From contig CACFTX010000002.1 of assembly GCA_902569405.1 (NCBI GenBank), positions 62,001 through 126,000 of the forward strand: a stretch of 64,000 nt of DNA. The letters run 5' to 3'. Below, one piece after another: positions 27,124-34,980 of this stretch (position 1 is the stretch's first letter; each line of letters opens with the position of its first letter). Source of the DNA: an uncultured Pelagibacteraceae bacterium (GTDB taxonomy: Bacteria > Pseudomonadota > Alphaproteobacteria > Pelagibacterales > Pelagibacteraceae). The notes beneath the pieces were generated by a model, which saw nothing but the letters and a program-made list of their open reading frames with translations, searched no databases and was not told the origin of the DNA. The translations under genes were made by a program, and so were the position numbers.

Positions 27124-28037
27124 AAAAAAAAGTTATAATTTTGGGTGGTGGGATTTCCAAAGAACGACTTATAAGTTTAGAGACAGCTAAAAGTGTTTAC
27201 AAAGAGCTTAAAAAAAATAAGAATTATAAATCAATTATTACAGAACCAGATAGTAGTTTTTTAAAAAAAATAAAATCTTTTAAACCAGATATAATATTTA
27301 ATGCTCTTCATGGTCAGTTTGGTGAAGATGGTTACATCCAAACAATCCTTGAGTCTCAGAAAATTAACTATACTCATTCAGGCGTTCTTGCTTCGGCGAT
27401 AGCTATGGATAAAGAAATATCTAAAAAGATTTTTTTGAATAATAAAATTTTAACACCAAAATATATTAAGTATGATTTTAATAAAAAAAATAAAAAAATT
27501 ATTTCATTAATTGAAAAAAAATTGAAATTTCCTGTGGTAATTAAACCAATAAACGAAGGATCAAGTGTAAATGTTTATATTTGTACAAAAAAAAATTTAA
27601 TTAAAAATCTTAAAAAATTATCAATGTATAATGAAATTTTAATTGAAGAATTTATTTCTGGTAGAGAAATTCAAGTAGCAATTATGGGAAACGTTAAATT
27701 AGGTGCTATTGAACTAAAACCCAGAAGAAAATTTTATGACTATAAAGCAAAGTATAGCGTAAAAGCAAAAACAAAACATATAATCCCTGTTGATATAGAA
27801 AAAAGGAAAATGGAAGAAGTAATGAATATAGCACTTAAGGCACATAAATTAATTGGTTGCAAAGGCGTTACAAGGTCAGATTTTAAATTTTATAAAAATA
27901 AGTTTTATTTATTAGAGATAAATACACAACCAGGAATGACTAAACTTTCCTTAGTACCTGAAATTGCAAACTATAAAGGAATAAATTTTGCAAATTTAAT
28001 TAAATGGATTTTAAAAGATGCATCAAAAAATAGATAA
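27120..28037 (+). CDS. ddl: D-alanine--D-alanine ligase
   Basis: ATP-grasp ligase that makes D-Ala-D-Ala, the substrate of the MurF half of the fusion. Motifs: GGGISKERLISLETA at the start, ALHGQFGEDGYIQ (~62), YTHSGVLASAIAMDKEISK (~83), KPINEGSSVNV (~141), VTRSDF, and EINTQPGMTKLSLVPE near residue 265. It is 305 aa. It starts in the murB stop and overlaps ftsQ by 20 bases, more than other junctions in the cluster. Confidence 0.97.
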   Translation: MKKKVIILGGGISKERLISLETAKSVYKELKKNKNYKSIITEPDSSFLKKIKSFKPDIIFNALHGQFGEDGYIQTILESQKINYTHSGVLASAIAMDKEISKKIFLNNKILTPKYIKYDFNKKNKKIISLIEKKLKFPVVIKPINEGSSVNVYICTKKNLIKNLKKLSMYNEILIEEFISGREIQVAIMGNVKLGAIELKPRRKFYDYKAKYSVKAKTKHIIPVDIEKRKMEEVMNIALKAHKLIGCKGVTRSDFKFYKNKFYLLEINTQPGMTKLSLVPEIANYKGINFANLIKWILKDASKNR

Positions 28038-28704
28038 AAAAAATAAAATATACATATATTTATTTATCTTTTTTTTGCTAAGTACTATCAATAATCAAAA
28101 AATAGTTAATTCAAAATTTTTTAAATTTAATGTCAATCAAATAGAAGTTTCAGGTCTTTCAGAAAAAAATAACTTACTTATTTCAAATGAAATAAAAAAA
28201 ATATTTTTAGGAAATATTTTTTTAATCAAAAAAGAATTTTTATTAGAAATTTTAAAAAAAAATAATTTGATAAATTCATTTGAAATAAAAAAAATATATC
28301 CAGATAAAATAGAAATTAAAATAGAAAAAACAGAGTTTTTAGGAATAACAAACATCGATGGAAATTTTTTTTTTATAGGATCTAATGGAAAATTAATTAA
28401 TCATAGAGATACAAAAAAAATTTTACCATATGTATTTGGAAAAATTAATATTAATAATTTTATTCAATTTGTAAAAATTATTCATCAGTCAAAATTTAAT
28501 TATAATCAAATTAAAGAAATTTATTTCTTTCCATCCGGAAGATGGGATATAAAAACCAAAGATAATCAATTGATTAAGTTGCCAATAGAAAATCTAAGAT
28601 TTAAATTAGATTCAATAAGTAAGATTAATAACATTGAAAAATTTAAAAATGCAAAAATAATTGATCTGAGGTTTGCTAACAAAATCATTACAACAAATGA
28701 GTGA
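28018..28704 (+). CDS. ftsQ: Cell division protein FtsQ
   Basis: Bitopic divisome protein linking FtsL/FtsB and FtsK. It has a cytoplasmic Lys-rich start, one transmembrane helix (IYIYLFIFFLLSTI, ~11-24), a POTRA domain (FKFNVNQIEVSGLSEKN... KKIYPDKIEIKIEKTEF, ~35-105) and a beta domain with IYFFPSGRWDIKTKDNQLIKLP. At 228 aa it is shorter than most FtsQ proteins. Position between ddl and ftsA supports the call. Confidence 0.9.
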   Translation: MHQKIDKKNKIYIYLFIFFLLSTINNQKIVNSKFFKFNVNQIEVSGLSEKNNLLISNEIKKIFLGNIFLIKKEFLLEILKKNNLINSFEIKKIYPDKIEIKIEKTEFLGITNIDGNFFFIGSNGKLINHRDTKKILPYVFGKININNFIQFVKIIHQSKFNYNQIKEIYFFPSGRWDIKTKDNQLIKLPIENLRFKLDSISKINNIEKFKNAKIIDLRFANKIITTNE

Positions 28705-29407
28705 AAAAGAAATCGATGTTTATTTTAGTTTAAATAAAAAAGAATTAAGCGTTGGTGTTTTTAAAAAATTAGATCATAGTTTAATTTTTTTCAATGTAGA
28801 AAATATCAATACTGTTTCTTTAAATGAAGATACCAATTTTGAAATATTAGAAAAACCCATAGAAAAAAATATTAGAATAATAGAAAAGAATATAGATTCA
28901 TTTATAACCAATATTTTTTTAATGATAGATACAAATGAAACAATATCTATTTATATTTCTTTAATGAAAAAACTTGATAATAAAAAGATCCAACAAAAGG
29001 ATATTAAATATCTTATACAAGATGCCAAACTTCAAATTCTTAAAGCACATTCTGATAAGGATATTTTACACATACTTGTAAACAAATATGTTGTTAATGA
29101 TTTAGATTATGATTTTGTACCTTTGGATATTAACTGTAATAAAATTTCTATAGATATTCAATTTATTTGCCTTACTAAAAATTTAACCAAAAAAATAGAA
29201 ACTTTGTTTAATAATTTTCAAATTTCAGTTGATAGAATGATCTGCTCAAATTATGCAAAATCTTTCGTGAGTAACGAGAATCAAGGTAATATTTGTCAAA
29301 TTGGGTATAATTTAAATAGAGGTCTTAATAAACAAGAAGTTTTAATAGTTCCTAAAAAAATTGAAAAAAGCGGTTTTTTTGAGAAACTTTTTCACTTTTT
29401 TAAATAA
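28697..29407 (+). CDS. ftsA: Truncated, ATPase-less FtsA-like protein
   Basis: It has 236 residues from ATG 28697, which overlaps the ftsQ stop, against ~400-420 for FtsA. Residues ~85-195 follow E. coli FtsA domain 1C and its surroundings: KKIQQKDIKYLIQDAK, DILHILVNKYVVND (compare RVLHVIPQEYAIDY), SIDIQFICLTKN, and FQISVDRMICSNYAKSFVS (compare LKVDQLIFAGLASSYSVL). Just where the phosphate-2 loop DIGGGT should follow, the protein reads NICQIGYNLN and stops matching. Subdomains 2A/2B are absent. The last residues, KSGFFEKLFHFFK, form a Phe-rich amphipathic helix like the FtsA membrane anchor. It may tether divisome proteins without ATP binding. Confidence 0.8.
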   Translation: MSEKEIDVYFSLNKKELSVGVFKKLDHSLIFFNVENINTVSLNEDTNFEILEKPIEKNIRIIEKNIDSFITNIFLMIDTNETISIYISLMKKLDNKKIQQKDIKYLIQDAKLQILKAHSDKDILHILVNKYVVNDLDYDFVPLDINCNKISIDIQFICLTKNLTKKIETLFNNFQISVDRMICSNYAKSFVSNENQGNICQIGYNLNRGLNKQEVLIVPKKIEKSGFFEKLFHFFK

Positions 29408-29472
29408 AATTGTATTTTCTTGTAACATTTGTTGTTTTTTAATTTTTTTATTAAACTTTTATAAGTTTTTTC

Positions 29473-30393
29473 ATGTCAGTTTTAAATCAAAAAACAATCA
29501 AAAGACCAATTATCTTTGATGGTGTTGCCTTGCATTCTGGAAAAATGGCACACATGGAAATTAAACCTGCCCAACCAAATACTGGTGTAGTTTTTAAAAG
29601 AACTGATTTAAAAAATAATAATATAGTAATTCCTGGAATTTTTAATGTTAGTAGTGCAGTTTTTTGTACAACAATTTCAAATGATTATGGTGTAAAAATT
29701 TCAACAATTGAACATCTAATGGGTGCATTTTCTGGAATGGGAATTGACAATGCTATAGTGGAAATAGATGGAGATGAACTTCCTATTATGGATGGTTCTG
29801 CCAAACTTTATGTTGATGAAATAAGTCGTTCTGGAATTGACATCAGCAATTCACCAATAAAAGTTGTTAAGATAGAAAAAAAAATAACCTTAAAAGATGA
29901 AAAAAAAACTATTTCTATAGAACCAAGTAAGTTAAGTTTAGATATAGATTTTGAAATTAAATATAAAAACTCTTTGATTGGAAATCAAAGAAATTTTATA
30001 AAAGTTTATGAAGATGACCTTACCGACATATTTAATTCAAGAACTTTTTGTTTATATGAAGATATAGATAAGTTAAAACAAATAAATTTAGCTAAAGGTG
30101 GTTCCTTAGAAAATGCTATTGTTGTTCAAAATGAAAAAGTTCTAAATAAAAATGGTTTAAGAAATAAACTAGAATTTGTAAATCATAAAATTCTTGATTG
30201 TATTGGAGATTTATATTTGTCCGGTTATAAAATTATTGGAAAACTCATATGTTCACAAGGTGGTCATAAATTAACAAATCAATTATTAAGGAAAGTTTTT
30301 GAGAATAATTCAAATTTTTCAATTATAGAGGTTAAAGAAAGCAAAATTCCTCATTCGTTAATCAACAAAAGATATCTAAAATCAATAGCTTAA
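29473..30393 (+). CDS. lpxC: UDP-3-O-acyl-N-acetylglucosamine deacetylase
   Basis: Zinc enzyme for the committed step of lipid A synthesis, showing that the cell makes lipopolysaccharide. Zn ligands are His in STIEHLMGAF (~78) and the His/Asp of NHKILDCIGDLYL (~235). A catalytic His is in CSQGGHKLTNQLLRK (~262), and DGDELPIMDGSA is also characteristic. It is 306 aa. The 65-bp gap after ftsA is T-rich, with a possible -10 (TATAAG) close to the start, so a promoter of its own is plausible. Confidence 0.97.
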   Translation: MSVLNQKTIKRPIIFDGVALHSGKMAHMEIKPAQPNTGVVFKRTDLKNNNIVIPGIFNVSSAVFCTTISNDYGVKISTIEHLMGAFSGMGIDNAIVEIDGDELPIMDGSAKLYVDEISRSGIDISNSPIKVVKIEKKITLKDEKKTISIEPSKLSLDIDFEIKYKNSLIGNQRNFIKVYEDDLTDIFNSRTFCLYEDIDKLKQINLAKGGSLENAIVVQNEKVLNKNGLRNKLEFVNHKILDCIGDLYLSGYKIIGKLICSQGGHKLTNQLLRKVFENNSNFSIIEVKESKIPHSLINKRYLKSIA

Positions 30394-30430
30394 AAGTTTA
30401 GATTTTTATAGAAAATCTGTTAAAACTTTT
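30393..30430 (+). terminator. Hairpin with T-tail between lpxC and bamD
   Basis: AGATTTT (30400-30406) pairs with AAAATCT (30412-30418) around a 5-base loop. The outer arms AAAGTTT (30393-30399) and AAACTTT (30423-30429) extend the stem past a 4-base bulge, and Ts follow. It lies entirely in the 39-bp lpxC-bamD gap. The stem is AT-rich, so partial termination or mRNA processing is as likely as full termination. Confidence 0.45.
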
Positions 30431-30432
30431 TA

Positions 30433-31266
30433 ATGAGTAATTTAAAGAAACTTGTTTTTCTATTTATATTTTTTTTGTCTTCATGTTCAGGAAACCAGGA
30501 AAAAATTGATTCAGTAGTGCAAGAAGAAGATCTAGATCTTCAAATGATTTCTGCATACAAGCAAGGAATGAAAGCTTTAGAAAATGGAGACATTTATTAT
30601 GCAGCAAAAAAATTTAATGAGGCAGAACTATTATACCCACAATCAGAGTGGGCTCCTAAATCTATTTTAATGGCTGCGTATGGTTATTATTCACAATCAT
30701 ACTATCAAAGTGCAAGCGATGAACTTAATAGATTTATAAAAAAATATCCAAAAAATCCTAATTTAGATTATGCTTATTATCTTTTGGCGATGTGTCACTA
30801 TGAAAGTATTGTTGACGAAAAAAAAGATTTAAAACCTTTGCTGCAAGCAAAGGAAAGTTTTAATTTAGTTATAAATAAATTTCCTCTTACTGATTTTGCG
30901 ATAGACGCTAAATATAAAATTAATTTAATAAATGATTTATTAGCAGCAAAAGAAATGTTTATAGCAAGGCACTATATTAAAAAAGAAAAATGGATAGCGG
31001 CAATTAATAGGCTAAAAGTTATAGTTAATCAATACGATACAACTATATATATTGAGGAAGCTCTTCATAGATTAGTTGAAATTCACTATAGAATTGGACT
31101 TGTTTCTGAAGCAAAAAAATACGCTAATACTTTAGGTTATAACTATTTGTCAAGTCAGTGGTATAAAGAATCCTATAAAGTTTTTAATAAAAATTACAAA
31201 ATTGATAGAAAAACTTCAAAAAAGGAAAAGAAGAAGCTTAGAGATAGAATTAAATCTTTTTTTTAA
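30433..31266 (+). CDS. bamD: Outer-membrane assembly lipoprotein BamD
   Basis: Essential partner of BamA in inserting beta-barrel proteins. A lipoprotein signal ends in the lipobox LSSC (Cys ~18), followed by TPR-like helical repeats: YKQGMKALENGDIYYAAKKFNEAELLYPQSEWA, ASDELNRFIKKYPKNPNLDYAYYLLAMCHYE and a third in AINRLKVIVNQY. It is 277 aa with a Lys-rich tail. It lies between lpxC and ligA. Many alphaproteobacteria have recN between bamD and ligA, which is absent here (3-bp gap). Confidence 0.94.
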   Translation: MSNLKKLVFLFIFFLSSCSGNQEKIDSVVQEEDLDLQMISAYKQGMKALENGDIYYAAKKFNEAELLYPQSEWAPKSILMAAYGYYSQSYYQSASDELNRFIKKYPKNPNLDYAYYLLAMCHYESIVDEKKDLKPLLQAKESFNLVINKFPLTDFAIDAKYKINLINDLLAAKEMFIARHYIKKEKWIAAINRLKVIVNQYDTTIYIEEALHRLVEIHYRIGLVSEAKKYANTLGYNYLSSQWYKESYKVFNKNYKIDRKTSKKEKKKLRDRIKSFF

Positions 31267-31269
31267 TAA

Positions 31270-33291
31270 ATGAGAATTTCAAAAATTGAGAAAGAATATT
31301 TAAAAAAAATTAAACTTTTTCAGAAGTATAATAGACACTACTATGATAAGAGCAATCCTCAGGTATCTGATAGTGAATTTGATTCTTTAAAAAAAGAAAT
31401 AATTGAACTTGAAAAAAAACATAAATTTTTAAAGTCTGAAAACTCTCCATCAAAATCAGTAGGTTTTACTCCATCAAAAAATTTTAAAAAAGTAAAGCAC
31501 AGAATTCAAATGTTATCATTATCCAATGTTTTTAATGAAGAAGGTTTAAAAAATTTTGAAAAAAAAATACGTAATTTTTTAAGTTTAAAGGAAAATGTGG
31601 AAATAGAATACAGTGCCGAACCAAAAATAGACGGTATTTCAGCTTCATTAACTTATAAAGATGGAAAATTTGTTCAAGGTTTATCAAGAGGCGATGGAAA
31701 AGAAGGTGAAGATATAACCGAAAACTTAAAAACTATTAAAGATATACCAAAAATTATTAATAAAGAAAAATTTCCAGTTGAAATCGATATAAGAGGAGAA
31801 GTTTTTATTGAGAACAGCGATTTTGAAAAAATAAATGAAAAGTTTGCTAACCCAAGAAATGCAGCATCTGGAAGTTTGAGGCAAAAGGATCCAGTTGCAA
31901 CAAATAAAATCCCATTAAAATTTATTGCCTATACCTTTGGGTATGCAAAAGGAATGAATATAAAATCTCAATCTAATTTTTTAGAAAATTTAAAAAAGTG
32001 GGGCTTTAAAACGAATGAATATAACAAGAATATAAAAGGAATTAAAAATTTAATTCTCAATCATCAATACCTAGAAAAAAAAAGAAAAGAAATAAATTTT
32101 GATATAGATGGTATTGTTTATAAAATAAATGATTTTGATTTACAAAAAAGACTTGGATATGTAACTAACGCACCAAGGTGGGCTGTTGCACATAAATTTT
32201 CTGCTAATAGTTCAATCTCAGAAATTATAAATATAGAAGTTCAAGTGGGCAGAACTGGAGCTTTAACACCCGTTGCTAAAATTAAACCAGTAAATATTGG
32301 GGGAGTTATTGTATCAAATGCAACTCTTCATAATGAAGATGAAATTGTTAGAAAGGATATACGAGTTGGTGATACTGTAACTGTTGAGAGAGCAGGCGAT
32401 GTAATACCTCACGTAGTTTCTGTCGACTTAGTAAAAAGAAAAAAAAATTCTAAAAAATTTATTTTTCCGCTTAAGTGTCCTTCTTGTGGATCTACAACCG
32501 TGAAAGATTTCAATGAAATTACAAAAAAAGAAGATGCAGTAAGAAGATGTTCCAGTGAAGGTTTTGAGTGTGATCAAATTGCAAAGGAAAAAATCAAACA
32601 TTTTGTTTCTAAAGAAGCTTTTAATATTGATGGACTTGGTAAAAAAATAGTTGAAAATTTTTGGAAACTTAAATTAGTAAAATTTCCACAGGATATTTTT
32701 AAATTAGATTATGAAAAAATAAAAAATTTGGATGGATGGGGAAATTTATCAACTTCCAATTTAAAATATGCAATAGAAAGCAAAAAAAATATTCCATTAG
32801 ATAAGTTTATTTACTCTTTAGGTATACGACATATAGGACAAGAAAATGCAAAGCTTTTAGCAAGACATCTAAAAACAGCAAATAATTTTTTTAATCTATC
32901 ATTAAAAAAAGATATTGATGAACTTAAAAATATTGATGGAATTGGAGATACTCAAATTAAATCTATTATAAATTTTTTTTTAAATAAAACTAATCAGAAA
33001 TTTTTACTTGAACTTAAAAAAACTTTAGAAATAAAAGACGCTATCCAATTAAGCCATTCTGGTTTGTTAAAAAATAAAACTTTCATGTTTACTGGTAAAC
33101 TTGAAGACATGAGTAGAGCAGAAGCAAAATCAATTATAGAGGAAAACTCAGGAAAAATAATAAGCAATGTAAATAAAAAACTTGATTACTTAATAATTGG
33201 AGAAAAACCTACTACAAAAAAAATCAATTTAGCTAAAGAATTAAATATAAAAATAATAACTCAAAAAGAATGGTTAAAAATGTTAAATTAA
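31270..33291 (+). CDS. ligA: NAD-dependent DNA ligase
   Basis: Seals nicks in replication and repair. Domain order: Ia with YYDKSNPQVSDSEFDSL (~18); the adenylation domain with Lys in EPKIDGISASLTY (~117); the OB fold; a four-Cys zinc finger (CPSC near 409, then RRCS and FEC, with slightly longer spacing than usual); HhH repeats (IDGLGKKIVENFW, NIDGIGDTQIKSI); and a C-terminal BRCT domain from ~598. It is 673 aa. Its 3' end overlaps the convergent pepP by 9 bases. Confidence 0.97.
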   Translation: MRISKIEKEYLKKIKLFQKYNRHYYDKSNPQVSDSEFDSLKKEIIELEKKHKFLKSENSPSKSVGFTPSKNFKKVKHRIQMLSLSNVFNEEGLKNFEKKIRNFLSLKENVEIEYSAEPKIDGISASLTYKDGKFVQGLSRGDGKEGEDITENLKTIKDIPKIINKEKFPVEIDIRGEVFIENSDFEKINEKFANPRNAASGSLRQKDPVATNKIPLKFIAYTFGYAKGMNIKSQSNFLENLKKWGFKTNEYNKNIKGIKNLILNHQYLEKKRKEINFDIDGIVYKINDFDLQKRLGYVTNAPRWAVAHKFSANSSISEIINIEVQVGRTGALTPVAKIKPVNIGGVIVSNATLHNEDEIVRKDIRVGDTVTVERAGDVIPHVVSVDLVKRKKNSKKFIFPLKCPSCGSTTVKDFNEITKKEDAVRRCSSEGFECDQIAKEKIKHFVSKEAFNIDGLGKKIVENFWKLKLVKFPQDIFKLDYEKIKNLDGWGNLSTSNLKYAIESKKNIPLDKFIYSLGIRHIGQENAKLLARHLKTANNFFNLSLKKDIDELKNIDGIGDTQIKSIINFFLNKTNQKFLLELKKTLEIKDAIQLSHSGLLKNKTFMFTGKLEDMSRAEAKSIIEENSGKIISNVNKKLDYLIIGEKPTTKKINLAKELNIKIITQKEWLKMLN

Positions 33292-34980
33292 GTTTGCCAA
33301 CCATTTTTTTTCTTCTTTATTTAAAAACTTAGATATTTTTGCATAAACGTTTAAATGATATTTGAATAAATATTCCTTTTCTTTCTTGTTTAATAAATCA
33401 AAGTTTATTAGATCCTTTTCAATTGGAGCCAATGTAAGATTTTCAAAATTTAAATTTTTATTATTTTTTTTTACAAAAACTAAATTTTCAATTCTAATAC
33501 CAAAATATCCTTTTTTATAATAACCTGGTTCATTACTTACAACCATTCCTTCTTCAAGTTTAACAGAATTATATTTTGAAATAGATTGTGGTCCTTCGTG
33601 AACATTTAAAAAAAAACCAACTCCATGACCAGTGCCATGAGCATAATCTAAACCATCTTTTTTTAAAAACTGTCTAGCTCTTATATCTATTTGTTTACCT
33701 TTGCTTAATTTATTAATATTTGTAGTCGCTACTGCAATGTGGCCTTTTAAAACCTTTGTAAAAATATTTTTAATAGAATTTTTTTGCTGTGAAAAACATA
33801 TTGTTCTAGTTACATCAGTTGTTCCAAATTTATATTGACCACCTGAGTCACATAAAAAAATATCTTTTTTTTTTATAACTTTGTTAGAATTTTTTGTGGC
33901 TCTGTAATGGACAATCGCACCATTAGATCCCGATCCAGCAATTGTATTAAAGCTTGGAAACAAATAGTTTTTATTGATTTTTCTAAATTTTTCCAATTTT
34001 TTTTCAGCATCAATTTCGGTTATTTTTTTTTTATTTTTATATTTAATCCAAAAAATAAATTTTGTTAAAGCTGCACCATCTTCAATATGTGCATTAATCA
34101 TATTTTTTATTTCTGCAGGACTTTTTATTGATTTTAGTTTATAGCAAGGATCATTTTTAAGAACTATATTAAATTTTGATTTGATAATATTTTCATTTTT
34201 TATTGAGCAGGTTAATGAATCAATTATAAATTTTTTACCTTTAAGATCATTTACAAATATTTCAAAGTTATCTGGTTTAATTATTTTATAATTATTAAGT
34301 TTTTTTTCTTTTATAATTGTTGAAACCTTTTTTTTATTTACGAATAAAAAAATCCAATTTTTTTTGCTGATTATCATTCTACAATTAGGAATAGGACTGT
34401 TTGGGTTATCATGACCCCTGATGTTAAGTAACCATGCTACATTTTCTGGGGCGCTAATAAATATATAATCTGCTTTATAGATTTTCATTTTTTTTATAAT
34501 TTTTTTAATTTTTGAAATATGACTTTCACCGGTAATTTTTTTATTTAGAGAAAAGAAAGGTTTAGAAGTAATAATTTTTTTTTTATAAATTTCATCTATT
34601 AAATTTTTTGATATTGGTTTTAAAGTTGATGTATTATTAAAATATATTTTTAATTGTTTTTCTGTAAATAATGTTGGATCAAAACCTATATTAAGATTTT
34701 TTATAATTTTATAAGGAAGAAACCTATGAATTTCTATTATCTTAAAATTTTTACCAGACTGTTTTTTTGCTTGAATTGTGTACCTTCCATCTACGAATAA
34801 AAAATTTTTATCTTTTAAAATGATTGCTAATCCAGCTGAACCGTCAAAATTCGAGATGGTTTTTAGCCTGTCTCGACTTGAATATTCACCAAAAAATTCA
34901 TCATTTTTTGGAATTATATATCCATCAATTTTATTGATAATAAATTTTTTTCTTAATAACTTAATTCTTTCACTGATCAT
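33283..34980 (-). CDS. pepP: Xaa-Pro aminopeptidase (M24B)
   Basis: Dimetal peptidase that removes N-terminal residues before proline. The ATG at 34980 forms an ATGA with the uvrD stop and is preferred over a longer frame starting in uvrD. Two creatinase N-domains precede the pita-bread catalytic domain with metal ligands in CDSGGQYKFGTTDVTR (two Asp), HGTGHGVGFFLNVHEGP (His), SNEPGYY (Glu) and IRIENL (Glu). At ~565 aa it is the long form (aminopeptidase P1 type) rather than the ~440-aa E. coli form. Confidence 0.94.
   Translation of the reverse strand: MISERIKLLRKKFIINKIDGYIIPKNDEFFGEYSSRDRLKTISNFDGSAGLAIILKDKNFLFVDGRYTIQAKKQSGKNFKIIEIHRFLPYKIIKNLNIGFDPTLFTEKQLKIYFNNTSTLKPISKNLIDEIYKKKIITSKPFFSLNKKITGESHISKIKKIIKKMKIYKADYIFISAPENVAWLLNIRGHDNPNSPIPNCRMIISKKNWIFLFVNKKKVSTIIKEKKLNNYKIIKPDNFEIFVNDLKGKKFIIDSLTCSIKNENIIKSKFNIVLKNDPCYKLKSIKSPAEIKNMINAHIEDGAALTKFIFWIKYKNKKKITEIDAEKKLEKFRKINKNYLFPSFNTIAGSGSNGAIVHYRATKNSNKVIKKKDIFLCDSGGQYKFGTTDVTRTICFSQQKNSIKNIFTKVLKGHIAVATTNINKLSKGKQIDIRARQFLKKDGLDYAHGTGHGVGFFLNVHEGPQSISKYNSVKLEEGMVVSNEPGYYKKGYFGIRIENLVFVKKNNKNLNFENLTLAPIEKDLINFDLLNKKEKEYLFKYHLNVYAKISKFLNKEEKKWLANLI

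Noticed and set aside
15900..28700. Long A/T homopolymers and many antisense open frames in the mur/fts genes
   Set aside because: They follow from Lys, Asn, Phe and Ile codons at very low GC; none of the antisense frames shows a domain or a credible start.
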